Below are positions 54,318 to 63,206 of a DNA stretch of 64,000 nt, in pieces. Source of the stretch: Pseudomonas prosekii (GTDB lineage: Bacteria; Pseudomonadota; Gammaproteobacteria; Pseudomonadales; Pseudomonadaceae). The DNA is taken from positions 5,403,501 through 5,467,500 of the forward strand of contig NZ_LT629762.1 of NCBI RefSeq assembly GCF_900105155.1. The letters are read 5' to 3'. Numbering within the stretch: the first letter of the stretch is position 1; every line of letters begins with the position of its first letter. Made by a program: the position numbers and the translations under genes. The notes below the pieces were generated by a model. It worked only from the letters and a program-made list of their open reading frames with translations. It was not told the origin of the DNA and did no database searches.

Positions 54318-55172
54318 ATGACCGCCATTCTCGATATCGACTTGCTACGCACCTTTCACGCCGTGGCGCGCATCGGCAAGTTCAGCGCGGCGGCCGAACA
54401 GTTGCACAAAAGTCCGGCGGCAGTGAGCGTGCACATTCAGCGCCTGGAGGCAGTGGCGGGGGGGCGCTTGCTCAATCGTGACAATCAGTCGGTGTCGCTG
54501 ACCGCGCTGGGCAAGCGTCTGCTGCAATCCACCACGGCGTTGCTCGGCACCCACGACCGCGTGCTCGCCGACCTGCACGGCAGCCATCTGGCCGGGCGCA
54601 TCACCTTGGGCGTGCCCGATGAATATGCCGGCCACGTGATCCGCGACATCCTCCCGACCTTCATCGCCGCGTGGCCCAACGTGGTGCTGGAACTGAAAAC
54701 CGCGCCGAGTTACGCGCTGCGTGATCTGGTGCAGCGCGACAAATTGCACTGCGCGGTCATTGCGCAACCCAAGGGCCAGCTCGACGAACACACGCAATTA
54801 TTGGTCGCGACCACGCCCGTCTGGGTCGGTCCGATCAACAACAATCTGGCCGTGCTGGAGCCGTTGCCGCTGGCCGTGCACGCCGCGCAATGCCCGTATC
54901 GGCAAGCGATGATCGAATCGCTCAAGCACGACGGGCGACGGGCGCGGGTGGTGCTGGAAAGTCCGTCGAATCAGGCGGTTAAGGCCTGCGTCGAGGCCGG
55001 ACTGGCGATCAGCTTGATTGACCGCGCGATGGTCACGGCGCACATGCAGATCCTCGACGGCTTGCCGCTGATCGCCGATCACGACGTGGTGTTCATGTGC
55101 TCGGCGGCGTCGCGCGACGACGAAGCGGTCAACCTGCTGGCCGAGGCAATGCAGCAATTCTTCCGCCTCTGA
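54318..55172 (+). CDS. LysR-family transcriptional regulator
   Basis: 284 residues. The N-terminal winged helix-turn-helix is DIDLLRTFHAVARIGKFSAA then AEQLHKSPAAVSVHIQRLE; the C-terminal half is a periplasmic-binding-protein-like effector domain. It likely activates the divergent DMT exporter gene, and the 74-base intergenic AT-rich region should hold its site. AAAGAGTGA precedes the ATG. Confidence 0.9.
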   Translation: MTAILDIDLLRTFHAVARIGKFSAAAEQLHKSPAAVSVHIQRLEAVAGGRLLNRDNQSVSLTALGKRLLQSTTALLGTHDRVLADLHGSHLAGRITLGVPDEYAGHVIRDILPTFIAAWPNVVLELKTAPSYALRDLVQRDKLHCAVIAQPKGQLDEHTQLLVATTPVWVGPINNNLAVLEPLPLAVHAAQCPYRQAMIESLKHDGRRARVVLESPSNQAVKACVEAGLAISLIDRAMVTAHMQILDGLPLIADHDVVFMCSAASRDDEAVNLLAEAMQQFFRL

Positions 55173-55256
55173 TCAGGCATTTTTCCAGCAGCGCGCGTTG
55201 AGTGACTAGAGTTAACCAATGTTCAAAGCGGTTGAAACAAACAGATTGGAGACGGC

Positions 55257-56285
55257 ATGACTAATGAACTCGATGCAGGCGCGCGCAATATCGTCGTCAT
55301 CGGCACCTCGGCCGGTGGCGTGCAGGCGTTGATCGCGCTGTTCGCAAACCTGCCCGCCGACCTGCCCGTGGCCTATCTGGTGGTGCTGCACATCCCGGCG
55401 CACGAGCCGAGCGTGCTGCACAGCATTCTTGGCCGGGTCACGGCGATGCGCGTGGTCGCGGCGCAGGATGGCCAGCGGATCGAAGCGCGCACCGTGTACG
55501 TGGCCATCGCCGACCGGCATTTGATGTTGACCGAGGCCGGGATTCGCCTGACCCGTGGGCCGAAAGAGTGCCGCGCGCGGCCGGCGGTGGACGTGCTGTT
55601 TCGTTCGGCGGCGGTGAATTACGGAGCGCGGGTGATCGGCGTGATCCTCTCCGGCGCGCTCGACGACGGCACCGCCGGCCTGTGGGCAGTCAAGGACCGC
55701 GGCGGCCTGACGTATGTGCAGGAACCGGCCGAAGCGATGCTCGGCTCAATGCCCGAAAGCGCCATCGCCCACGTCGACATCGACCTCGTCGGCACCATCG
55801 CAGTGCTCGCCAATGCCCTCGCCAGCGCCGTCGGCCAACCAATTGCCGGCCAGCCAAGCCATGCCGTGCGCGATCGGCATCTGATCGAGAACATCATTTC
55901 CCTCAAGGGCAACGGCCTGGAGGCGGGGGTGATGGGCCTGGGCAAGGTTTCGCAGTTCACCTGCCCGGATTGTCACGGCGTGCTGGTGCAGATCGAAGAA
56001 GGCCCGATCGTGCGGTTTCGTTGCCACACCGGCCATGCGTTCTCGATGAAATCACTGATTTGCGAGGTCAACGCGGCCATCGATACCGGGCTGTGGGACA
56101 CCTTGCGCGCGGTCGAAGAACGCATCCTGTTGCTCCGGCAAATGGCCGGGTTGGCACGCACTTCGGGTGCCGGCGGCGATGCCGATGAATGCTTGCGCCA
56201 GGCCGATCTGGCCGAGCAACGCCTGAAACCGCTGCGCGAGCTGGTGCTTGATGCAAAATTCTTCGGTCACGACGCCGAACAATAG
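55257..56285 (+). CDS. Stand-alone CheB-type methylesterase with Cys/His C-terminal module
   Basis: 342 residues. CheB catalytic domain at residues 10-190: Ser in IGTSAGGVQAL, His in VLHIPAHEPS, Asp in LSGALDDGTAGL. It has no receiver domain. The C-terminal third contains CPDCHGVLVQ and RFRCHTGHAFS, a four-Cys/His cluster that may bind zinc, then a helical tail. Relatives occur outside chemotaxis clusters; here too no cheA, cheW or cheR is adjacent. GGAGACGGC precedes the ATG. Confidence 0.88.
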   Translation: MTNELDAGARNIVVIGTSAGGVQALIALFANLPADLPVAYLVVLHIPAHEPSVLHSILGRVTAMRVVAAQDGQRIEARTVYVAIADRHLMLTEAGIRLTRGPKECRARPAVDVLFRSAAVNYGARVIGVILSGALDDGTAGLWAVKDRGGLTYVQEPAEAMLGSMPESAIAHVDIDLVGTIAVLANALASAVGQPIAGQPSHAVRDRHLIENIISLKGNGLEAGVMGLGKVSQFTCPDCHGVLVQIEEGPIVRFRCHTGHAFSMKSLICEVNAAIDTGLWDTLRAVEERILLLRQMAGLARTSGAGGDADECLRQADLAEQRLKPLRELVLDAKFFGHDAEQ

Positions 56286-56368
56286 CGGCGCAAATTGTTT
56301 AAACCTTCTTCTAACGGCGAGTGTCGATAACTGGAGACCGTCCACTTCGCCTGAACGAGGAGCCGTTT

Positions 56369-57055
56369 ATGATCGGTGTTGTGATTCCCGCGCATAACGA
56401 AGAAAAACACATCACCGATTGCCTGCACTCCGTCCTGCGTGCCGCCGAGCATGCTGACCTGTGTGGCCAGCGAGTGGCGGTGGTAGTGGTTTTGGATACG
56501 TGTTCGGACGCCACCGCGCAGCGGGTCGCGGCGCATAGTGTCGGGCAACTGGAAGTGACCTTTCAGAACGTTGGCCGCGCCCGCGCGGCGGGCGCGCAGC
56601 AGTTGCTCAGCGCCGGCGCGCAATGGCTGGCATTCACCGATGCCGACACCGTGGTGCCGCCTGATTGGCTGGCCCGGCAGCTCGGTTTCAAGGCTGACGC
56701 GGTGTGCGGCACGGTCGAAGTTGATAGCTGGAATGACCACGGCGAATCGGTGCGTTCACGTTATCTGGAGCTCTACCAATTCGTCGAAAATCATCGGCAC
56801 ATCCACGGCGCCAACCTTGGTTTGAGCGCCGAAGCCTATCGAAACGCCGGAGGGTTTCAGCACCTGGAGGCACACGAAGACGTTCACCTGGTGGCCGATC
56901 TGGAGCGCACCGGCGCGCGAATTGTCTGGACCGCAACCAACCCGGTCGTCACCAGCGCACGTCGCGACTTCAAATGCCGCGGCGGTTTTGGCGAGTATCT
57001 GGCCTCGCTCGGCGCGTCGCTTAATCCTTCGATGAATGCAGGCGCAGCGCCGTGA
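56369..57055 (+). CDS. Family 2 glycosyltransferase
   Basis: 228 residues, GT-A fold: IGVVIPAHNEEKHITDCL at the N-terminus, nucleotide-sugar motif FTDADTVVPPDWL, and acceptor-region AHEDVHLVADLERTG. It lacks membrane helices, so it is cytosolic or loosely bound. The stop overlaps a small membrane-protein gene (GTGA), which is probably its operon partner. GAGGAG lies seven bases before the ATG. Confidence 0.88.
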   Translation: MIGVVIPAHNEEKHITDCLHSVLRAAEHADLCGQRVAVVVVLDTCSDATAQRVAAHSVGQLEVTFQNVGRARAAGAQQLLSAGAQWLAFTDADTVVPPDWLARQLGFKADAVCGTVEVDSWNDHGESVRSRYLELYQFVENHRHIHGANLGLSAEAYRNAGGFQHLEAHEDVHLVADLERTGARIVWTATNPVVTSARRDFKCRGGFGEYLASLGASLNPSMNAGAAP

Positions 57056-57303
57056 GCATAGAACTGATCGACGCGTTGCAATGGCCAGCGATGGTGGTGA
57101 CGGTGGTGTCGGCGTGGTTTGTCGGTTCGCAGCGCCCGCGGCGGCGGATGTTCGCGTTTTGGGGCTTTATCGCGAGCAATGCGTTGTGGGTTATCTGGGG
57201 GCTACATGCAGATGCTTACGCGCTGATTTTGCTCGAATGCGTGTTGCTGGGGATGAACGCGCGCGGTTTTCGCAAGAACTTGCTCGGCCATCGCGCGTCC
57301 TGA
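57052..57303 (+). CDS. Small membrane protein, paralogue of the facing gene
   Basis: 83 residues with two or three helices: LQWPAMVVTVVSAWFVGSQR, then FAFWGFIASNALWVIWG and YALILLECVLLGMNARGFRK. Starts with GTG overlapping the glycosyltransferase stop. It aligns well with the protein on the opposite strand beginning three bases after its end (shared QWPAM, GSQRP[RK]RRM, SN-LW-IWG, AYALI-L). Role unknown; it may anchor the glycosyltransferase. Confidence 0.8.
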   Translation: MSIELIDALQWPAMVVTVVSAWFVGSQRPRRRMFAFWGFIASNALWVIWGLHADAYALILLECVLLGMNARGFRKNLLGHRAS

Positions 57304-57306
57304 TTT

Positions 57307-57543
57307 TCACTGTCCACGAAAGTTTTTCTTGCAGCCACGCAGGTTCATCAAGCACAAGCAAATCTGCAAAACGATCAGCGCATAGGCTTCGGCATAAAAG
57401 CCCCAAATGCTCCACAGAATATTGCTCAGGATGAAACAGAAGAACCCGGTCATTCGGCGCTTCGGGCGTTGCGAGCCGATCAACCACGCAGCCAGTACCG
57501 TCACCAGCATCGCCGGCCACTGCACCCAATCTAGATAGGCCAA
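57307..57543 (-). CDS. Small membrane protein, inverted paralogue
   Basis: 78 residues: YLDWVQWPAMLVTVLAAWLI, GSQRPKRRMTGFFCFILSNI then LWSIWGFYAEAYALIV. The frame extends far upstream but is not conserved there. I choose TTG as start because AAAGGAG lies nine bases before it and this places the first residues in line with the paralogue. Tail to tail with the facing gene, three bases apart. Confidence 0.75.
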   Translation of the reverse strand: MAYLDWVQWPAMLVTVLAAWLIGSQRPKRRMTGFFCFILSNILWSIWGFYAEAYALIVLQICLCLMNLRGCKKNFRGQ

Positions 57544-57803
57544 GCTTGTTTGCTCCTTTAGCTGCTGTTGAACCGAGTGTTGTTCAACCCAGTACTGCTT
57601 AAAAAAGCAGACGCCGTGGCACGCGGAAAATTCAGATTGTCGGCGGTTGTGGCTCAGTGGCAAACCGCCGGTCCGCCGTTTGCCGCGAATTTTTGAACGT
57701 CCAGCCGTTGGTTTCGACAGACAAGTAACACCCCGAGGCCAGGCGCGAATCCCGATCTTCGGCAAAACCTTCTACACCGTGGTGCTGACCGTTGGGAGGC
57801 GTA

Positions 57804-57887
57804 ATGCGCGTTCGTAAGCCATCCTATGAAATGTCCGCCGGATTTCGTGCGGAGCACAACGGCTGTCCCATCCGGGAGCCGCGTTAA
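57804..57887 (+). CDS. Possible 27-residue peptide
   Basis: MRVRKPSYEMSAGFRAEHNG then CPIREPR. GGGAGG lies four bases before the ATG, a little tight. Just upstream of the small lipoprotein gene and could be cotranscribed. No similarity known. Apart from this, 57544-57923 contains only a hairpin (AGCCCC-ATTC-GGGGGCT near 57888) and no other gene that I can support. Confidence 0.3.
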   Translation: MRVRKPSYEMSAGFRAEHNGCPIREPR

Positions 57888-57923
57888 GCCCCATTCGGGG
57901 GCTGCGTTAACAGGAGTCATTTG

Positions 57924-58073
57924 ATGAAAAAGTTATACGTAAGCCTGGGTTTTTGCAGTTTGTTCATGCTGCACGGTTGCTTCGACAACTCGAACAACGA
58001 AACCAAGGACAACACCGACGGCACCAAATCCTCCGTTCAGATGCAGGAGGGCAAGGCTGACGAGAGCAAATAA
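57924..58073 (+). CDS. Small lipoprotein
   Basis: 49 residues: MKKLYVSLGFCSLFMLHGC is a lipoprotein leader with lipobox LHGC. The mature part is 31 residues, hydrophilic and disordered (Asn, Asp, Lys, Ser-rich). CAGGAG lies eight bases before the ATG. Function unknown; tiny lipoproteins of this kind usually sit in the outer membrane. Confidence 0.7.
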   Translation: MKKLYVSLGFCSLFMLHGCFDNSNNETKDNTDGTKSSVQMQEGKADESK

Positions 58074-58148
58074 CTGATCGCTCGCCGGTGAAGATCACAT
58101 CGAAGCGGCCCACGACGGATCGTGTACAACAAGAACAAGGTGATCGCG

Positions 58149-58382
58149 ATGAATTGTCTGATTTGTGTCGGTGCCGCCCAGCGCATCCTGTGCGACGGCC
58201 CCTGGGAAGAAAGAGATTGCCCGGATTGCGGGCGTTATCGAGTGTCCGATGACTTGATTCTGGCCCTGATGGATCAGGGCCAGATTTTCGACATCGCCAA
58301 GACTCGAGGCTGGCTGGACACTCGGCGCGTAGACGGCTTGGTGCCTTCGATTGAAGTGCATCAGGCGTTGCTGGTGTCTTGA
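58149..58382 (+). CDS. Small zinc-ribbon-like protein
   Basis: 77 residues. Two Cys pairs, MNCLICVGAAQRILC and RDCPDCGRYRVSDDL, form a likely zinc ribbon, followed by a helix. An AAGGTGAT site precedes the ATG; a GTG nine codons upstream is less likely. Function unknown; might bind nucleic acid or protein. Confidence 0.65.
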   Translation: MNCLICVGAAQRILCDGPWEERDCPDCGRYRVSDDLILALMDQGQIFDIAKTRGWLDTRRVDGLVPSIEVHQALLVS

Positions 58383-58455
58383 TCGACCACCGCACTTGAC
58401 CCGTTTACGCGCAAAACCTGTTGTTGCCGCGCGGTCCGGATCGAGGCGGCAAGAT

Positions 58456-60021
58456 TTATCGGTTAAAGCGCTCAACCAACGAATATTGCGTCTTGGCGGT
58501 GTCGGTCAATTCCTTGCTCAGCTCGGCCGAATGCCGCGCCTGTTCGGACGTCTGATCGGCCAGAGTGGCGATGGTGGTGATGTTGCGGCTGATTTCCTCG
58601 GCCACCGCAGTTTGCTCTTCGGTCGCGGCGGCGATCTGCGTGGTCATGTCGGTAATATTGGCCACGGCTTCACTGATGCCGACTAACGCCTTGTCCGCTT
58701 CAAGCACCCACGCCACGCCTTCTTCAGCCTGACGATGACCGCTTTCCATGGTTTTCACCGCGTTGTTCGACGACACCTGCAACTTGGAAATCAAGCTGTG
58801 GATCTGCGCGGTCGACTCGGTGGTGCGTTGCGCCAATTGGCGCACCTCATCGGCAACCACGGCGAAACCCCGGCCCATGTCGCCCGCGCGTGCGGCTTCG
58901 ATGGCGGCGTTCAGCGCCAGCAGGTTGGTCTGGTCGGCGATGCCTTTGATCACGTCAACCACGGTGCCGATTTCGTTGCTGTCCCTGGCCAATTGCGCGA
59001 CCGTCGCCCCGGTTTCCCCGACCACCACCGACAGACGCTGAATCGCCTCGCGGGTGTCGCGCGCGACTTCGCGCCCACGCCCGGTCAGCACGTTGGCTTC
59101 CTGAGTGGCGTCGGCGGTGCGTTGCACGTGGCTGGCGACTTCCTGGGTGGTCGCGGCCATTTGATTGACCGCCGTCGACACTTGCTCGGTTTCGACGCGT
59201 TGGCGTTCCAGCCCGCGTGAACTGTCGGCGGCGAGACCGTCAGAACGGCCGGCCAGTTGATTCAATTGTTCAGCGGTGTCTTGCAGGCGCGTGAGGCAAG
59301 TCTTGAGCCGCGAAGCCTGGCTGACAAACGCGGTTTCCAGACGTGCCTGCGGGCCGCGTTCGTCGCTGTACATTTTCGCCAGCAAGGCATCGGACGTGGA
59401 TGCTTCGGCCATGTCCAGCAAACGCAGCGCGCCTTGATTCTGCTGCCGCGAAACGAACAAACCAATCGGCACCGACACCGCAACTGCCAGCGCGATGGCT
59501 GGAGCAATGCCCAGATAAGCGCCGCACAACGTGCCCACCAGGCCCATGGCCAGGACTGGCAGGGCAGCGAGCAGGGCGGGTTGCCATTTATCGCTGCCAG
59601 GGACCGCAGATTTGCCCAGGCTCAGGCGTTTATACAGCGCTTCGGCGCGACGGATTTGCTCGGCGGTCGGTTTGACCCGCACCGACTCGTAGCCGACCAC
59701 TTGGCTGCCCTCAAAAACCGGCGTGACGTAAGCGTTGACCCAATAATGATCGCCGGTTTTCGAACGGTTCTTGACGATGCCCATCCACGGTTTGCCCAGC
59801 TTCAGCGCGGCCCACATATGGGCGAACACGGCCGAGGGCACATCCGGGTGGCGGACGATATTTTGCGGCGCGCCGATCAGGTCAACTTTGTCGAAACCGC
59901 TGATGTCGACAAACGCGTCGTTGCAGTACGTGATAACGCCTCGTGCATCCGTGGTCGAGATGAGTTTTTGTTGAGGTCCGAGGCTGACCTCGCGCTGCGT
60001 GACGGGTTGATTGTTTCTCAT
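58456..60021 (-). CDS. PAS-domain methyl-accepting chemotaxis protein (Aer-like)
   Basis: 521 residues. A PAS domain at residues 15-120 ([40 protein letters not shown]) replaces a periplasmic sensor. A membrane hairpin follows ([20 protein letters not shown] and [18 protein letters not shown]), then a short HAMP-like segment and the signalling tip ([20 protein letters not shown]). It probably senses redox or oxygen and acts on CheA/CheW. The start [14 protein letters not shown] has GGAG upstream; the longer frame is not needed. Confidence 0.93.
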   Translation of the reverse strand: MRNNQPVTQREVSLGPQQKLISTTDARGVITYCNDAFVDISGFDKVDLIGAPQNIVRHPDVPSAVFAHMWAALKLGKPWMGIVKNRSKTGDHYWVNAYVTPVFEGSQVVGYESVRVKPTAEQIRRAEALYKRLSLGKSAVPGSDKWQPALLAALPVLAMGLVGTLCGAYLGIAPAIALAVAVSVPIGLFVSRQQNQGALRLLDMAEASTSDALLAKMYSDERGPQARLETAFVSQASRLKTCLTRLQDTAEQLNQLAGRSDGLAADSSRGLERQRVETEQVSTAVNQMAATTQEVASHVQRTADATQEANVLTGRGREVARDTREAIQRLSVVVGETGATVAQLARDSNEIGTVVDVIKGIADQTNLLALNAAIEAARAGDMGRGFAVVADEVRQLAQRTTESTAQIHSLISKLQVSSNNAVKTMESGHRQAEEGVAWVLEADKALVGISEAVANITDMTTQIAAATEEQTAVAEEISRNITTIATLADQTSEQARHSAELSKELTDTAKTQYSLVERFNR

Positions 60022-60168
60022 CTGTATTGCTCCTATGCCCTGAGGTAGAGACATCGGCCGCAATGCTGGAAAGGTGAGCGGTTAGCGCTGAATGGGCAGG
60101 TATTGCGTCGGGAAACTTTCGCGCAGGACATGCTTGCCCCAAATCGCTATGGGTAGCAGGTGCAGGAC

Positions 60169-60378
60169 TCAGACGCCGTCGTCGAACTTTTTGCAGATCC
60201 CATCCAACTCATCCCACGGATCACACCGCTCCTGCGCGCGCCCGCAGCCGGGGGAATGGGCGAACGCGGCGGGGCGCTCGACTTCGGGTTGCCGGGCGTG
60301 GCAGGTCCGGCACCAGACGACCCCGTTGGCTATTCGCCAGCGTGAATTCCAGTCCATCAAGTCCTCACTCGCCGTCAT
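60169..60378 (-). CDS. Small Cys-rich hypothetical protein
   Basis: 69 residues with five Cys (WCRTCHARQ, GCGRAQERC, ICKKFDD), suggestive of a metal-binding fold. Several Trp. GGAAGG lies before the ATG; a GTG one codon earlier is possible. No family recognised. Confidence 0.6.
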   Translation of the reverse strand: MTASEDLMDWNSRWRIANGVVWCRTCHARQPEVERPAAFAHSPGCGRAQERCDPWDELDGICKKFDDGV

Positions 60379-60478
60379 CACACACCTTCCTCAACCTGAA
60401 TCTATATAGGGTTGATTGGCAGGCTCGGGTGAGGTTCCAGTTTTTTGCGGCGCCGCGCTCAAACTCAGCGCTTTTCGG

Positions 60479-60760
60479 CTAGTTTTTGCATTTGGCCAGC
60501 ACCACTTGGCAAGTCTTCGGCGTACCACCGGAGCGGCTGGCGTAGCGGTAACAGTTGTCCAGGGACTTTTTACGCGCTATGTGCAAACTGTCGCCCCAGG
60601 CCAAGCCTCCTTCGCCGGCCGTCGGGACGGCTTTGGCATAACAGCTCGAACCTTGGGTCGAGCCCGCTTTGCTCGAACATCCCGCCGTCAGCGCCAGGCT
60701 GATGACGATCAGGCAGGGCAGGCGCCAGGACGAGCACTGCCGCGCAGTTTTTCCAATCAT
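60479..60760 (-). CDS. Small Cys-rich lipoprotein
   Basis: 93 residues. Leader LPCLIVISLALTAGC ends in a lipobox; the mature part has three more Cys (SCYAKAVP, NCYRYASR, TCQVVLAKC region). It resembles short periplasmic lipoproteins with a disulphide-held helix. The ATG has GGGGA six bases upstream; a TTG four codons earlier is less likely. Function unknown. Confidence 0.7.
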   Translation of the reverse strand: MIGKTARQCSSWRLPCLIVISLALTAGCSSKAGSTQGSSCYAKAVPTAGEGGLAWGDSLHIARKKSLDNCYRYASRSGGTPKTCQVVLAKCKN

Positions 60761-60960
60761 CTCGTTCCCCAAAATGTGTGAGGCCGTGTGGCTGGTCTAT
60801 TCAGATTAGCCGTTATTGCGCCCGAGCTTACGCACGAGACTGCGCCGATCAACCCCGCGCGCGATGCCCGACTATTTGCCGTTTTTACGTAGTCCAGCGC
60901 TGGGCATTCTCGGATCATGCGTTCGCTTGAACTGAGTCCTTTCCGTGAGAGGTCGCCCAC

Positions 60961-62451
60961 ATGAACGATAAAAACCTCACCCACGCCACCGGCGCCCCGG
61001 TGATCGACAACCTTAACAGCCAGACCGCCGGGCCGCGCGGGCCGGCGTTGTTGCAAGACATCTGGCTGCTGGAAAAACTCGCCCATTTCGACCGCGAGGT
61101 GATCCCCGAACGGCGCATGCACGCCAAGGGCGCCGGCGCCTACGGGACCTTCACCGTGATCGCCGACATCAGCCGTTTCAGCAAGGCCAGCCTGTTTGCG
61201 GAAATCGGCAAGCAGACCCCGGCGTTCGTGCGTTTTTCCACGGTGGCCGGCGAACGCGGGGCTGCCGACGCCGAGCGCGATATTCGCGGTTTTGCGGTCA
61301 AGCTCTACACCGATCAAGGCAACTGGGACATCGTCGGCAACAACACGCCAGTGTTCTTCTTTCGCGATCCGCTGCGTTTTCCCGACCTCAACCATGTGGT
61401 CAAACGCGATCCGCGCACCGGCCTGCGTTCGCCAACCAATAACTGGGACCTCTGGACGCTGCTGCCCGAGGCGCTGCATCAGGTCACGATCATCATGAGC
61501 GATCGCGGCATCCCCAGCAGCTACCGGCACATGCACGGCTTTGGCAGCCATACGTTCAGCCTGATCAATGCGCAAAACCAGCGCGTGTGGACCAAATTTC
61601 ACTTCGTTTGCCAGCAAACAATTGCCAACCTCAGCGACGGCGAAGCGGCGCAAGTGGTCGGCGCCGATCGCGAAAGTCATCTGCGCGACTTGTACGAAAG
61701 CATCGAAAGCGGTGACTTCCCGCGCTGGAAATTGTGCATTCAGACCATGACCGAAGAGCAGGCGCGCACGCATCGGCACAACCCGTTCGACCTGACCAAA
61801 GTCTGGCCGCACGGCGAATACCCGCTGCAAGAGGTCGGCATTCTTGAACTCAATCGCAACCCCGAGAACCATTTTGCCGAGGTCGAACAGGCCGCGTTTT
61901 CCCCGGCGAATATCGTCCCCGGCGTAAGTTTTTCGCCAGACAAAATGCTCCAGGCGCGGCTGTTTTCCTATGGCGATGCGCAACGTTATCGCCTCGGGGT
62001 CAACTTCAATCACATCCCGGTCAACGCGCCGCGCTGCCCGCTCCACAGCTACCACCGCGACGGCGCTATGCGCACCGATGGCAACCTCGGCTCGACCCTG
62101 TCGTATTACCCCAACAGCTTCGGCGAATGGCAGGATCACCGGCAGCTGCACGAACCGACCTTGCCGCTCGACGGCGATGCCGGGCACTGGGACCAGAGCC
62201 TCGTCGAAGACCATTACGAGCAACCCGGCAAGCTGTTTCGCCTGATGACCTCGCTGCAACAACAATTGCTGTTCGACAACACGGCGCGGGCCATGGGCGA
62301 TGCGCCGCAGATGATCAAACAGCGACACATCGACAACTGTGCCAAAGCCGATCCGGCGTACGGCGCCGGCGTGGCCAAAGCCTTGAACCTGAGCCCGAGC
62401 ACGGTCGAACCCGAAGCCGAGACCGAGACCGACTTGCGCAGCGTTCTTTGA
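60961..62451 (+). CDS. Monofunctional haem catalase
   Basis: 496 residues, small-subunit clade. Distal His54 in [11 protein letters not shown], Asn127 in [14 protein letters not shown], proximal Tyr in [19 protein letters not shown]-binding residues of clade 3 seem present ([13 protein letters not shown] region). It breaks down hydrogen peroxide in the cytosol. GAGAGG lies before the ATG. It could be KatA or KatB of pseudomonads; without comparison I leave the symbol open. Not in an operon with katG, 52 kb away. Confidence 0.95.
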   Translation: MNDKNLTHATGAPVIDNLNSQTAGPRGPALLQDIWLLEKLAHFDREVIPERRMHAKGAGAYGTFTVIADISRFSKASLFAEIGKQTPAFVRFSTVAGERGAADAERDIRGFAVKLYTDQGNWDIVGNNTPVFFFRDPLRFPDLNHVVKRDPRTGLRSPTNNWDLWTLLPEALHQVTIIMSDRGIPSSYRHMHGFGSHTFSLINAQNQRVWTKFHFVCQQTIANLSDGEAAQVVGADRESHLRDLYESIESGDFPRWKLCIQTMTEEQARTHRHNPFDLTKVWPHGEYPLQEVGILELNRNPENHFAEVEQAAFSPANIVPGVSFSPDKMLQARLFSYGDAQRYRLGVNFNHIPVNAPRCPLHSYHRDGAMRTDGNLGSTLSYYPNSFGEWQDHRQLHEPTLPLDGDAGHWDQSLVEDHYEQPGKLFRLMTSLQQQLLFDNTARAMGDAPQMIKQRHIDNCAKADPAYGAGVAKALNLSPSTVEPEAETETDLRSVL

Positions 62452-62508
62452 ATTCACCTGGCTCTCGTTAACCCGTCAACCCGTCAATCCGTTACGTGGA
62501 GAACACTC

Positions 62509-63072
62509 ATGAGCAGCAGCGATTCCAACAAAAAAGCATTGGTGGTCGTCGATATCCAGAACGACTATTTCCCCGGCGGCCGCTGGGCGCTTTCGCAGGT
62601 CGAGGAGGCCGCCGCACAAGCCGCGCGGGTCATCGAGCGGTTTCGTGAGCGCGGTGATCTGGTGGTGCATATCCGCCATGAATTCAAGGACGCCAACGCG
62701 CCGTTCTTCCGCCCCGGCAGCGAAGGCGCACAGATCCACCAAAGTGCGAAAAACCGTCAGGACGAGCCAGTGGTGCTCAAGCATTACATCAACTCGTTCC
62801 GCGAAACCGAGCTCAAGGACATCCTCGATCAGCACGGCATCAACGAAGTGGTGGTGGTCGGCAACATGAGCCACATGTGCGTCGACGGCATGACCCGCGC
62901 GGCGGTGGATTTCGGCTACACCACCACCGTGCTGCACGATGCCTGCGCCACGCTGGACATGGAGTTCAACGGGGTCAAGGTGCCCGCCGCGCAGGTGCAC
63001 GCGGCGTTCATGGCGGCACTCGCATTCGGCTACGCGCCGGTCATTTCCACCAGCGAATACCTCAACCGTTGA
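62509..63072 (+). CDS. Isochorismatase-family cysteine hydrolase
   Basis: 187 residues. Catalytic triad: Asp in VVDIQNDYF, Lys in VVLKHYINSF, Cys in MSHMCVDGMTRAA. Substrate is unclear; related enzymes cleave amides such as nicotinamide, ureido compounds or biuret. GGAG lies eight bases before the ATG, 57 bases after the catalase gene, so cotranscription is possible. Confidence 0.9.
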   Translation: MSSSDSNKKALVVVDIQNDYFPGGRWALSQVEEAAAQAARVIERFRERGDLVVHIRHEFKDANAPFFRPGSEGAQIHQSAKNRQDEPVVLKHYINSFRETELKDILDQHGINEVVVVGNMSHMCVDGMTRAAVDFGYTTTVLHDACATLDMEFNGVKVPAAQVHAAFMAALAFGYAPVISTSEYLNR

Positions 63073-63206
63073 TCCATTGAAAACGGCGGGCGGATGGGCG
63101 GCATGGGCCGTCGCTTGGCCTGCCGTTTTCGTCGTCTATGCTGATGACCTGGACCGAACTGGCATGGAGGCTGCCGTCTACTGTCCGGGATCATTGAGGT
63201 GCGTCG

